From NCBI GenBank assembly GCA_947457255.1, contig CANGUZ010000026.1, forward strand, positions 1 through 34,620: 34,620 nucleotides of DNA, in the 5' to 3' direction. Position numbers and translations under genes: made by a program. The stretch comes from Flavobacteriaceae bacterium. GTDB lineage: Bacteria > Bacteroidota > Bacteroidia > Flavobacteriales > Flavobacteriaceae. Positions 16,431 through 24,715 of the stretch are shown in pieces. The notes beneath the pieces were generated by a model. It was not told the origin of the DNA. It did no database searches and worked only from the letters and a program-made list of their open reading frames with translations. How positions within the stretch are numbered: the first letter of the stretch is position 1; every line of letters begins with the position of its first letter.

Positions 16431-17417
16431 ATGAGCACAAACTCAAATAAAAATATTGAAGATCAAGAAATTGATTTAGCACAAATTTCAGAAAAAATAG
16501 GAGGTTTTTTTCAAAGATTAAATACTTTACTATTTAAATGCATTCGATTTGCAGTTAAGAACATTGTTATTATTGCAATTTTATTAGTAATAGGTTTCGG
16601 ATTTGGTCTTTTCTTAGATAAAACAGATAAGACTTTTGATCATCAAATTATAGTTCAACCGAATTTTAATAGCACTGATTATTTATATTCTAAAATAGAC
16701 TTATTAACTTCTAAAATTAAAGAAGGGGATACCGTTTTTTTAAAATCAGTTGGATTTGGTAAATCAATTAAACTTACAAATATTCAGATTAAACCAGTAA
16801 TCGATATTTATAAATTTATCAATACAAGTAGTGAAAAGAACTTTGAATTACTAAAACTAATGGCAGAAGATGGAGATATTAAAAAAATACTTGAAGAAAA
16901 AGCCACTAGTAAAAACTATACTTATCATAAGATATCTTTTAGCACAAAATCTATAATAAGTGCTAAAGAAGTAATTAGTCCCTTATTAAAATTTCTTAAC
17001 ACAAGTGATTTTTACACTAAAATTCAGAAAGAAACAGTGAATAATGTTTACCTTAAAATAAAGGCAAATGAAGTTATTATAAATCAAATAGATGGGTTTT
17101 TAGATGGTTTTACTTCTAAAATAAATAATAGTACCAAGAGTAATAGTTTAATTTATTATAATGAAAACACACAGCTTAACGATGCAATACAAACAAAAGA
17201 TAAATTAATATCAGAACAAGGTTATTTAAGAGTCGAACTGGTTAGTTTAGATAAAATTGTAAAAGAAAGTAGTAGTACTATTAACATTGAAAATACTAAA
17301 TCAATTAACGGAAAGTTAAAATTTATTTTACCCATTCTATTTATATTTATTTTCATTTCAATACATTTCTTCATCAATTTTTATAAAAAACAATCCCAAA
17401 AAGCAAACCAAAATTAA
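16431..17417 (+). CDS. Wzz-like polysaccharide chain-length determinant
   Basis: This 328-residue protein has the polysaccharide co-polymerase topology: a cytoplasmic N terminus, TM1 (about 43-62), a long periplasmic helical region (about 65-295) and TM2 (about 297-318) close to the C terminus. It has no tyrosine kinase domain, so it resembles O-antigen-type Wzz rather than Wzc. Sequence conservation in this class is low and the call rests mainly on topology and on rmlA 27 bases downstream. It probably regulates the length of the polymer made by this locus. Confidence 0.75.
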   Translation: MSTNSNKNIEDQEIDLAQISEKIGGFFQRLNTLLFKCIRFAVKNIVIIAILLVIGFGFGLFLDKTDKTFDHQIIVQPNFNSTDYLYSKIDLLTSKIKEGDTVFLKSVGFGKSIKLTNIQIKPVIDIYKFINTSSEKNFELLKLMAEDGDIKKILEEKATSKNYTYHKISFSTKSIISAKEVISPLLKFLNTSDFYTKIQKETVNNVYLKIKANEVIINQIDGFLDGFTSKINNSTKSNSLIYYNENTQLNDAIQTKDKLISEQGYLRVELVSLDKIVKESSSTINIENTKSINGKLKFILPILFIFIFISIHFFINFYKKQSQKANQN

Positions 17418-17444
17418 TCCTATAACACTCTAAAGCAAATAGTT

Positions 17445-18302
17445 ATGAAAGGAATAATATTAGCTGGTGGATCTGGAACAAGATTGCACCCACTAACTTT
17501 AGCTGTTAGCAAACAGTTAATGCCAATTTACGATAAACCAATGATTTACTACCCTCTGTCAACATTAATGTTGTCAGGGATTAAAGAGATTTTAATTATA
17601 TCAACACCGCATGATTTACCATTATTCAAACAATTATTAGGTGATGGGAAAAAATTAGGTTGTCGTTTTGAATACGCTGTTCAAGAAAATCCTAACGGTT
17701 TAGCAGAAGCATTTATTATTGGAAAGGATTTTATAGGAAATGATAAAGTAGCCTTAGTTCTTGGAGATAATATATTTTATGGAACGGGATTATCTGATTT
17801 ATTATTAGCAAATAACGATCCAGATGGAGGAATTATATATGCTTATCATGTCCATGATCCTGAGCGTTACGGAGTAGTCGATTTTGATGGTAACGGTAAG
17901 GTGCTTTCAATAGAAGAGAAACCAGAGCATCCAAAATCTAATTATGCAGTTCCAGGTATTTATTTTTATGATAATGATGTAGTAGAAATTGCTGCAAATA
18001 TAAAACCTAGTCACAGAGGAGAACTAGAAATAACAGATATTAATAAAGAATATCTTGATAGAGGAAAGTTAAAAGTAAGTATTCTTGATAGAGGAACTGC
18101 TTGGCTTGATACAGGAACATTTAATTCTTTAATGCAGGCGGGACAATTTGTTCAAGTCATAGAAGAGCGTCAAGGTTTAAAAATAGGATCAATAGAAGAG
18201 GCCGCATTTAGAATGGGTTATATAGATGCAGATCAATTAAAAATATTATCCCAGCCATTATTAAAAAGTGGTTATGGTAGTCATTTAATGAGTATAATAT
18301 AG
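17445..18302 (+). CDS. rfbA: Glucose-1-phosphate thymidylyltransferase
   Basis: This 285-residue enzyme makes dTDP-glucose from dTTP and glucose 1-phosphate, the first step of dTDP-L-rhamnose synthesis. The nucleotide-binding signature [20 protein letters not shown] is at 8-27, followed by [37 protein letters not shown] and GTAWLDTGT in the expected order. Length is normal. It is followed 3 bases later by rfbC and then rfbD. Confidence 0.97.
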   Translation: MKGIILAGGSGTRLHPLTLAVSKQLMPIYDKPMIYYPLSTLMLSGIKEILIISTPHDLPLFKQLLGDGKKLGCRFEYAVQENPNGLAEAFIIGKDFIGNDKVALVLGDNIFYGTGLSDLLLANNDPDGGIIYAYHVHDPERYGVVDFDGNGKVLSIEEKPEHPKSNYAVPGIYFYDNDVVEIAANIKPSHRGELEITDINKEYLDRGKLKVSILDRGTAWLDTGTFNSLMQAGQFVQVIEERQGLKIGSIEEAAFRMGYIDADQLKILSQPLLKSGYGSHLMSII

Positions 18303-18305
18303 TTT

Positions 18306-18857
18306 ATGAATTTCATCGCCACAAAATTGGAAGGGTGTTTCATTATTGAACCAAAAATAATCACTGACGATAGAGGTTATTTTATGGAAAGTTTTAATGA
18401 GAGAACATTTCAAAATGGAATAGGTCAAAATGTTCATTTTGTACAAGACAATCAGTCTTTTTCATCAAAAGGAGTATTACGAGGACTACATTATCAAGTT
18501 GGAGAACATGCACAGTCAAAATTAGTTAGAGTATTATCTGGGGAAGTGCTAGATGTAGCAGTAGATATTCGTCCAAATTCTAAAACCTTTGGACAATATG
18601 TTTCTGCTCTATTATCTGAGGAGAATCAAAATCAATTTTTCATTCCTAAGGGATTTGCTCATGGTTTTTTAGTATTAAGTGATACCGCTACATTTTTTTA
18701 TAAATGCGATAATTTTTATAATAAAGAAAGTGAAGCTGGAGTTTTATATAGTGACCAAACTATTAATATTGATTGGGGTTTTCCCGAAAGTCAATTTCAT
18801 ATTTCAGAAAAGGACAAAGTACAACCAACTTTAAAAAATGCAAGGAAAGTATGGTAG
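18306..18857 (+). CDS. rfbC: dTDP-4-dehydrorhamnose 3,5-epimerase
   Basis: This 183-residue cupin epimerises dTDP-4-keto-6-deoxyglucose at C3 and C5. Conserved RmlC motifs are present: GVLRGLHYQ with the catalytic histidine (about 63), KLVRVLSGEVLDVAVDIR, FIPKGFAHGFLVLS and the tyrosine-containing YKCDNFYN region. It is cytosolic. Its end overlaps the rfbD start by seven bases. Confidence 0.97.
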   Translation: MNFIATKLEGCFIIEPKIITDDRGYFMESFNERTFQNGIGQNVHFVQDNQSFSSKGVLRGLHYQVGEHAQSKLVRVLSGEVLDVAVDIRPNSKTFGQYVSALLSEENQNQFFIPKGFAHGFLVLSDTATFFYKCDNFYNKESEAGVLYSDQTINIDWGFPESQFHISEKDKVQPTLKNARKVW

Positions 18858-19690
18858 TTTTAGTTACAGGAGCTAGTGGTCAGTTAGGACAATCTTTAAA
18901 ATTTATTTCGGAGCACTATTCTGATATTCAATTTCATTTTTATACTTCAACAGAATTAGATATTACTGATAATAAATGTATTCGAGAAATTTTTACCTTA
19001 ATAAAACCTGATTTTTGTATTAACGGAGCTGCATATACTGCAGTTGATAAGGCAGAAGCAGAATCTGAAAAAGCTGCTCTTGTAAATGTCATAGGAGCTA
19101 AAAACATGGCTTTAATATGTAATGAATTTAGTACTACATTAATTCATGTTTCTACCGATTTTGTATTTGACGGAATTAAAGAAACTCCATATACCGAAGA
19201 AGACAGCACAAATCCTCAAGGAGTTTATGGAGTAACAAAAAGAGAAGGAGAAATAGAAATAATTAAACATTTAAAGCATTATTTTATAGTAAGAACCTCT
19301 TGGTTGTATTCATCATTTGGAAATAATTTCATGAAAACAATGCTGAAACTTGCTAATGAAAGAAATAGTTTAAACGTTGTAAATGATCAAATAGGTACTC
19401 CAACGCATGCTGTCGATTTGGCACAAGCTCTAGTTAAAATTGTATTGAGTGGAAGCCAAAATTACGGAATTTATCATTATAGCAATGAAGGAAAAACTAG
19501 CTGGTATGACTTTGCCAAAGAAATATTCAATATAAACAACACTATAATTGATTTAAAGCCTATACCAACTTCTGAATTTCCTACACCTGCAAAACGACCA
19601 AAATATAGTGTTTTAGATAAATTGAAAATAAAAACTGAATTTGGTATTTCAATTAAAGATTGGAAAGAATCATTAATATTGAATAAGTAA
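18851..19690 (+). CDS. rfbD: dTDP-4-dehydrorhamnose reductase
   Basis: This 279-residue SDR enzyme reduces dTDP-4-keto-rhamnose to dTDP-L-rhamnose. It has the Rossmann glycine motif TGASGQLGQ at the N terminus, YTAVDKAE, STDFVFDG and the catalytic YGVTKREGE (YxxxK). The frame is open further upstream to 18773, but ATG 18851 is chosen because it places the Rossmann strand at the N terminus and overlaps the rfbC stop in the usual coupled way. The end is two bases from the stop of the convergent GT9 gene; no terminator is visible between them. Confidence 0.96.
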   Translation: MVVLVTGASGQLGQSLKFISEHYSDIQFHFYTSTELDITDNKCIREIFTLIKPDFCINGAAYTAVDKAEAESEKAALVNVIGAKNMALICNEFSTTLIHVSTDFVFDGIKETPYTEEDSTNPQGVYGVTKREGEIEIIKHLKHYFIVRTSWLYSSFGNNFMKTMLKLANERNSLNVVNDQIGTPTHAVDLAQALVKIVLSGSQNYGIYHYSNEGKTSWYDFAKEIFNINNTIIDLKPIPTSEFPTPAKRPKYSVLDKLKIKTEFGISIKDWKESLILNK

Positions 19691-19691
19691 T

Positions 19692-20744
19692 TTATTTTAA
19701 AGTATTCCTGATTTTTTCAACAATTGTTTCTGGCAAAATAGTTCCCATTGCTTCTTCATATCCTTTCACTTTTTTGTTTCCGTAAACTGAAGTGGGTAAT
19801 TTTGGAAATATATTTCTATCAGAAACCAATGCGTTTTCGAAAGGCTGATTAAATGGAGAAAAACCAGCAAATGGATGCGTTGCCCCCCACAGCGTAATTA
19901 CATTTATACCTAGCATCGCAGCAATATGCGCATTTCCAGAATCCATGCTTAGCATGATAGATAAATTGGATATCAGCTGTAATTCTTGTTGAAAATTTAA
20001 TTTTCCTGCAACAACAATAACATTATGTTGATTTTTTGAAAGTGAATTCAATAGTTCAATTTCTTTGGTTCCGCCACCAAAAAGCAATATCGAGTAGTTT
20101 TTATTTAATGCTAATTCATTTACAACTTTTTGCATTAAATCTATAGGATAAACTTTAGAATCGTATTGAGCAAAAGGTGCAATCCCAATTAATTTTCCAT
20201 GTTTTTCTCCAATTAAATGGATTGTTTCAGAATCTAAAGTTTGTTTTGGAGGGAATATTGGATTGGATAAATTTACAGTAAAACCCAATTGCTCAAAAAC
20301 AGCAACATGTCTTTCGAACATGGTTTGCAATGGCATGAAAATCTTGTTTTCTGCACGCATTAACGCTGCTTTTTCAGCTCTACCTTTATCTACTTTCGCC
20401 GTTCTTTTTCCGCTTATAGCAAATAGTGTTCTGATAACTTTAGAACGTAAAACATTGTGCAAATCGGCGAAAGCTTCAATATTTAATTCTTGCAAATCTA
20501 AAAACAACCGAATCAATCCTAGAAATCCTTTGTTTCGCTTTTTTTCATCAAAAACAAAGAAAGAAATGTTTGGAATTCCTTTGAAAAAAGGTTTAAATAA
20601 AGGGCGTGAAATTACAGTGATTTTAATTTCAGGATTTTGCTGCACAAACGCTCTTAAAACAGGAACCGTCATGGCGACATCTCCCATTGCGGAAAGTCTC
20701 ATAACGGCTATATGTTGTGGCTTTTTCGACAATTTAGATGTCAA
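19692..20744 (-). CDS. Glycosyltransferase family 9 (heptosyltransferase-like)
   Basis: This 350-residue GT-B protein has the GT9 N terminus MRLSAMGDVAMTVPVLRAF and the C-terminal nucleotide-sugar site LSMDSGNAHIAAMLGINVITLWGATHPFAGFSPF. Family members transfer heptose from ADP-heptose to LPS core at the cytoplasmic face. In Bacteroidota the donor sugar is not always heptose, so the exact reaction is uncertain. It lies six bases downstream of DUF4254 and is probably co-transcribed with it. Confidence 0.88.
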   Translation of the reverse strand: MTSKLSKKPQHIAVMRLSAMGDVAMTVPVLRAFVQQNPEIKITVISRPLFKPFFKGIPNISFFVFDEKKRNKGFLGLIRLFLDLQELNIEAFADLHNVLRSKVIRTLFAISGKRTAKVDKGRAEKAALMRAENKIFMPLQTMFERHVAVFEQLGFTVNLSNPIFPPKQTLDSETIHLIGEKHGKLIGIAPFAQYDSKVYPIDLMQKVVNELALNKNYSILLFGGGTKEIELLNSLSKNQHNVIVVAGKLNFQQELQLISNLSIMLSMDSGNAHIAAMLGINVITLWGATHPFAGFSPFNQPFENALVSDRNIFPKLPTSVYGNKKVKGYEEAMGTILPETIVEKIRNTLK

Positions 20745-20750
20745 ATAAAA

Positions 20751-21356
20751 TTATTTCTTACCCTGATACAAAACAGGATTCAACTCGTCATCATTATACA
20801 TTTTCATTTGCTTGTACACTTTCATGAATTTGTCACCGTTTTCAATATCATTTAATAAATCATCAATAGCTATAGACAAATCGGTTCTTTGCTCTAAAAG
20901 AATATTTAATTTGGCTTGGCATTTATCTCTATGATCTTGAGTAGCTTCTGCGCGAGTAGCTTCTTCATTCATGTGGTAAATTTTTAAAGCCAATATCGAT
21001 AATCTATCAAATGCCCATGCTGGACTTTCAGAATTGATTTTTGCAGTATCTTTTACTTTTACCGTGCTGTATTTGTTTAGAAAATAACCATCAATATATT
21101 CAACCATATCAGTACGTTCTTGATTCGAAGCATCTATTTTTCTTTTCAAAGTTAACGCAGCAACTGGATCTATATTTGGATCCCGAATAATATCCTCATA
21201 ATGCCATTGCACAGTATCAATCCAGTTTTTTAGATATAGTAAATGTTCGAACTTATCTTTCGGAAAAGGATTGTTAATGGGTTGATTAACATCATCAAAT
21301 TGATGATAATCTTGAATACTTTGTTCAAATACAGAATAAGCTAATTTTGAAAACAT
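20751..21356 (-). CDS. DUF4254 domain protein
   Basis: This 201-residue, largely helical soluble protein has the DUF4254 features I recall: an N-terminal helix with QSIQDYHQFDD, the block LYLKNWIDTVQWHYEDIIRDP, ALTLKRKIDASNQERTDMVE and, later, DRLSILALKIYHMNEEA. No catalytic motif is known to me. Its placement directly before a GT9 gene suggests a role in LPS core synthesis, but that is only context. A -7-like TATCTTTG (complement of 21377-21384) lies 21 bases upstream without a good TTG partner. Confidence 0.8.
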   Translation of the reverse strand: MFSKLAYSVFEQSIQDYHQFDDVNQPINNPFPKDKFEHLLYLKNWIDTVQWHYEDIIRDPNIDPVAALTLKRKIDASNQERTDMVEYIDGYFLNKYSTVKVKDTAKINSESPAWAFDRLSILALKIYHMNEEATRAEATQDHRDKCQAKLNILLEQRTDLSIAIDDLLNDIENGDKFMKVYKQMKMYNDDELNPVLYQGKK

Positions 21357-21456
21357 ATCTTTAAAAATTTAAAAGACAAAGATACTTTTTATACTTTTAT
21401 AGTTTATAAAAAACTTTTACTATAAAAAAGTAAATAAATAATCTTATATTCGAATT

Positions 21457-22110
21457 ATGCAAATACATTACTTATCAGACGAAAACAGTATTCTCAATCA
21501 TTTTTTGGGACAAATTAGAAATGTAAACATTCAACATGACAGCATGCGTTTTCGAAGAAATGTAGAACGTATTGGTGAAGTGATGGCGTATGAACTTAGT
21601 AAAGATTTACATTATTCTGATGTAGAAATTCAAACACCACTTGGAATTAAAAAAACTACAGAGATTTCAGATAAATTGGTGTTGTGTTCTATACTTAGAG
21701 CGGGATTGCCTTTGCATTTAGGTTTTTTAAATTATTTTGATAGTGCTGAAAACGGTTTTGTTTCTGCCTACAGACACCATCCTAATAATGATGCTTTTTT
21801 TGATATTTTAGTAGAATATCAAGCCGTTCCTAACATAGAAAATAAAACATTGTTACTAATAGACCCGATGTTAGCTACTGGTCAATCTATAGTTGCGGTT
21901 TATGAAAAATTAATGCAAAAAGGATTGCCAAAAGAAATTCACATTGCTGTTATTATCGCTGCGCCAGAAGGTATTGCTTATCTTAAAAATCATCTGCCAG
22001 ACCACTGTCATTTATGGGTTGCTACTTTAGATGAAAAACTAAATGATAAAAATTATATTATTCCTGGTTTAGGAGATGCTGGAGACTTGGCTTACGGAAA
22101 TAAATTATAA
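21457..22110 (+). CDS. upp: Uracil phosphoribosyltransferase
   Basis: This 217-residue enzyme converts uracil and PRPP to UMP in pyrimidine salvage. The PRPP-binding loop is LLIDPMLATGQS (133-144) and the uracil-site motif GLGDAGD is at 204-210 near the C terminus. The CSILRAGLPL segment (77-86) is also typical. Length is slightly above the common 208-210. Its last six bases overlap the end of the convergent DUF6427 gene. Confidence 0.96.
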   Translation: MQIHYLSDENSILNHFLGQIRNVNIQHDSMRFRRNVERIGEVMAYELSKDLHYSDVEIQTPLGIKKTTEISDKLVLCSILRAGLPLHLGFLNYFDSAENGFVSAYRHHPNNDAFFDILVEYQAVPNIENKTLLLIDPMLATGQSIVAVYEKLMQKGLPKEIHIAVIIAAPEGIAYLKNHLPDHCHLWVATLDEKLNDKNYIIPGLGDAGDLAYGNKL

Positions 22111-23034
22111 TTGATAAAAAAAAGCTATAAATCCGCTTATAATTAAAAAAGCGATAATGACTTCTTTTTGCCATTTTATTTGTGCCATTTCTATATAACT
22201 TGTTATCATAACAGCTAACGGAGCAACTGTAAACACTAATAAATCATTGCTTTTATTTGTGGATACTATAAAAACTGCTATTCCTAAAAAAAAAGACCAT
22301 AGCACTTTTTTATACGAAGTGTGTAGCATTAAAGGTCTGTTAGACATTGACATTAAAAGCGACAGCACAAAATACAAACCAATAGTTGCGTAAACCGACA
22401 AAGCCAAGTTTTGTGAGGGTTTAACAAAATAGTCAATTTTATAATTTACTGTAGTGTCAGAAAGCAATTTACTAATCCAACTCTTATCAAATATTAAAGC
22501 AAACAATACAAAAATAGAAGAAGCAGTAAAAAAGGCTATAAATGGTAAAAACCAATTTCGATAATCTCTTGCAGCATGAAAAAGAATAGCAATAAATACC
22601 AAAATAATATAAATAATACTCCAGAAATGAAACATTGCCGCAACAAAAACCCATAAAGAAGCGTCGAAAATTTTTTCCTTTGGAGTTTTTAACGATTGCA
22701 ATGAAACTAATCGTCGAATAGCTAATAAGATAAAAAAATTAGATAATAATAAACTTTTATTATTCCAAACATTTGGAAAAAACAATAGCAATAAAAAGTA
22801 AAAAAAAACGGCATAGGCACTGTCTTTGCTCAATCCGTTTTTCTTAACAATAAAATTTGTTGTAAAAATAGAGCCAAAAATGATTGCCAACAAAACTATT
22901 TTTTCTATCGCATTTATGCTTGTAAACACATTGGTTACAAAGTGAATTTGAACCAAAAAATAGAATAAAATTACCCCTAAAATTACTATTGAATAATTTA
23001 ATGGTGTAGATTTTCGAAAAAGACTTGTAAACAT
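22105..23034 (-). CDS. DUF6427-type integral membrane protein
   Basis: This 309-residue protein is almost entirely hydrophobic, with about nine to ten transmembrane segments, and matches the flavobacterial DUF6427 family as I recall it (N-terminal FRKSTPLNYSI; central FDASLWVFVAAMFHFWSI). Function is unknown. It sits between upp and the small DUF6341 gene, which diverges from it. Its 3' end overlaps upp by six bases. Confidence 0.75.
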   Translation of the reverse strand: MFTSLFRKSTPLNYSIVILGVILFYFLVQIHFVTNVFTSINAIEKIVLLAIIFGSIFTTNFIVKKNGLSKDSAYAVFFYFLLLLFFPNVWNNKSLLLSNFFILLAIRRLVSLQSLKTPKEKIFDASLWVFVAAMFHFWSIIYIILVFIAILFHAARDYRNWFLPFIAFFTASSIFVLFALIFDKSWISKLLSDTTVNYKIDYFVKPSQNLALSVYATIGLYFVLSLLMSMSNRPLMLHTSYKKVLWSFFLGIAVFIVSTNKSNDLLVFTVAPLAVMITSYIEMAQIKWQKEVIIAFLIISGFIAFFYQL

Positions 23035-23054
23035 AAGGATATTTTATACTTTTG
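23025..23054 (+). promoter_or_regulatory. Promoter of the DUF6341 gene
   Basis: TTG at 23025-23027, a 19-nt spacer and TACTTTTG at 23047-23054 match the Bacteroidota consensus. Transcription would begin near 23061, and the ATG at 23097 follows. Confidence 0.55.
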
Positions 23055-23096
23055 TAAATGTAAATATAATACTTGTTTAAAAATAATTTTAAAATT

Positions 23097-23327
23097 ATGA
23101 GAGCATTTTTTGAAGGAATACAGTGGTTATTTGAGAATGTACTTTTTGTTCCGTTACACTATCTAAGAAAACTAGAACTAGAACATTGGTTTGTAGCTAA
23201 TGGCATCAATTGGATTTTTATGATTATTTGCACAGTTGCAATGGTTTATTGGATAAAACAATTGAAATTACACGAGGAAAACAACGAAGAAAACCAAGAT
23301 ACAACGGCACATTCTTTCTTAAAGTAA
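23097..23327 (+). CDS. DUF6341-type small membrane protein
   Basis: This 76-residue protein begins MRAFFEGIQWLFENVLFVP, has one clear hydrophobic segment (about 37-55, containing WIFMIICTVAMVYWI) and a charged C-terminal tail. It fits the flavobacterial DUF6341 family as I recall it; function is unknown. A TTG at 23073 would add eight residues in frame, but the ATG is preferred because it begins the conserved sequence. The end overlaps the purD stop by nine bases. Confidence 0.75.
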   Translation: MRAFFEGIQWLFENVLFVPLHYLRKLELEHWFVANGINWIFMIICTVAMVYWIKQLKLHEENNEENQDTTAHSFLK

Positions 23328-24593
23328 GTCAAAGCCAATATCTTTTCTAAAATACATCGTATCAAAGTGTAGCTTTTCTATGTTTTGATACGATTTTTTT
23401 ATGGCTTCTTGAAAATCATTTCCATAAGAAGTTACGGCTAAAACTCTCCCACCATTGCTCACTACAAATTCATTATCGGCTTTTGTCCCTGCATGAAATA
23501 CGATTGAATCTGTAACATTTTCGATACCTGAAATTACTTTACCTTTTTCAAAATGTTCTGGATAACCGCCTGAAACCAAAACTATAGTTGTTGCACTTCT
23601 AGAATCAATTTCTAAGGAAACTTCATCTAGTTTTTCATTTGCCACAGCCACAAACAATTCAACCAAATCCGATTTTAATCTTGGTATTACTACCTCCGTC
23701 TCTGGATCTCCCATTCGTACATTGTATTCAATAACAATTGGCTCTCCTTTTACGTTAATAAGACCAATAAACACAAACCCTTTATAAACTATTCCGTCCT
23801 TTTGCAATCCCTCAATAGTTGGTTTTACAATTCTAGTTTCTATTTTTTCTAATAAAATGTCATCAGCAAAGGGCACTGGTGAAATGGCTCCCATTCCCCC
23901 AGTATTTAATCCGGTATCACCTTCACCAATACGTTTATAATCTTTAGCGGTTGGTAAAATTTTATAGCTTTTCCCATCTGTTAAAACAAAACAACTCAAT
24001 TCAATACCGTCTAAAAACTCTTCGATTACCACTTTTAAACTTGCTTCTCCGAACTTTTCATTCACAAGCATATTTCTTAATTCATCCTTAGCTTCCGCTA
24101 AATCCTGAATAATTAAAACGCCTTTTCCTGCAGCCAACCCATCAGCTTTTAAAACATAAGGAGGTTGCAATGTTTCTAGAAAACGACATCCTTTTTCTAC
24201 AGTTTCTTTAGTAAAACTATCATAAGCCGCCGTTGGAATTTGATGTTTTACTAAAAACTCTTTAGCAAACTCTTTACTTCCTTCTAATTGCGCTCCTTTT
24301 TTGGAAGGCCCAATTACTGGAATGTTTTTTAAATCGGTATCATTTGCAAAAAAATCGAAAATTCCTTTTACTAATGGGTCTTCCGGACCAACAACTACCA
24401 TTTCAACTTTTTCCTGTAGTACAAATGTCTTTATTGAATCGAAATCAGTTGGACTAATATTTACATTTGTTGCAATAGATTCTGTCCCAGCATTTCCGGG
24501 AGCAACAAATAGTTTTGTACAAAGTGAACTTTGAAGCATTTTCCAAGCAAAAGCATGTTCTCTTCCCCCTGAACCAAGTAATAAAATTGTCAT
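23319..24593 (-). CDS. purD: Phosphoribosylamine-glycine ligase
   Basis: This 424-residue ATP-grasp enzyme joins glycine to phosphoribosylamine in purine synthesis. It has the N-terminal LLLGSGGREHAFAWKM, the ATP-grasp stretch PPYVLKADGLAAGKGV, and GDTGLNTGGMGAISPVP, GFVFIGL and EYNVRMGDPETEVV. The frame is open to 24620, but ATG 24593 is chosen because the predicted transcription start (about 24611) lies downstream of the longer start and because family members begin at MTILLLG. It is monocistronic. Confidence 0.96.
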   Translation of the reverse strand: MTILLLGSGGREHAFAWKMLQSSLCTKLFVAPGNAGTESIATNVNISPTDFDSIKTFVLQEKVEMVVVGPEDPLVKGIFDFFANDTDLKNIPVIGPSKKGAQLEGSKEFAKEFLVKHQIPTAAYDSFTKETVEKGCRFLETLQPPYVLKADGLAAGKGVLIIQDLAEAKDELRNMLVNEKFGEASLKVVIEEFLDGIELSCFVLTDGKSYKILPTAKDYKRIGEGDTGLNTGGMGAISPVPFADDILLEKIETRIVKPTIEGLQKDGIVYKGFVFIGLINVKGEPIVIEYNVRMGDPETEVVIPRLKSDLVELFVAVANEKLDEVSLEIDSRSATTIVLVSGGYPEHFEKGKVISGIENVTDSIVFHAGTKADNEFVVSNGGRVLAVTSYGNDFQEAIKKSYQNIEKLHFDTMYFRKDIGFDLL

Positions 24594-24617
24594 TGTTTTG
24601 TAGTGAGTTGTGAAATG

Positions 24618-24646
24618 CAAAAATAATCGCTTTTAAACGTAATCAA
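24618..24646 (-). promoter_or_regulatory. Promoter of purD
   Basis: On the minus strand TTG (complement of 24644-24646), an 18-nt spacer and TATTTTTG (complement of 24618-24625) fit the Bacteroidota consensus. The position decides the purD start at 24593. No purine regulator site was recognised. Confidence 0.55.
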
Positions 24647-24670
24647 TAACAATTTTTAAAAATTTGTTGA

Positions 24671-24699
24671 TTGATAGTTGTAGCGATGTATTACTTTTG
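24671..24699 (+). promoter_or_regulatory. Promoter of the CapK-like gene
   Basis: TTG at 24671-24673, an 18-nt spacer and TACTTTTG at 24692-24699 match the consensus. The transcription start would be about 24706, only about ten bases from the GTG start codon, so the leader is very short. It heads the second polysaccharide block. Confidence 0.6.
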
Positions 24700-24715
24700 T
24701 ATAAAATTAACCTAA

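Noticed and set aside
18773..18850. Upstream extension of rfbD
   Set aside because: It lies inside rfbC in another frame and would put 26 unrelated residues before the Rossmann strand.
24594..24620. Longer start of purD
   Set aside because: The predicted promoter places transcription start at about 24611, and the family begins at MTILLLG.
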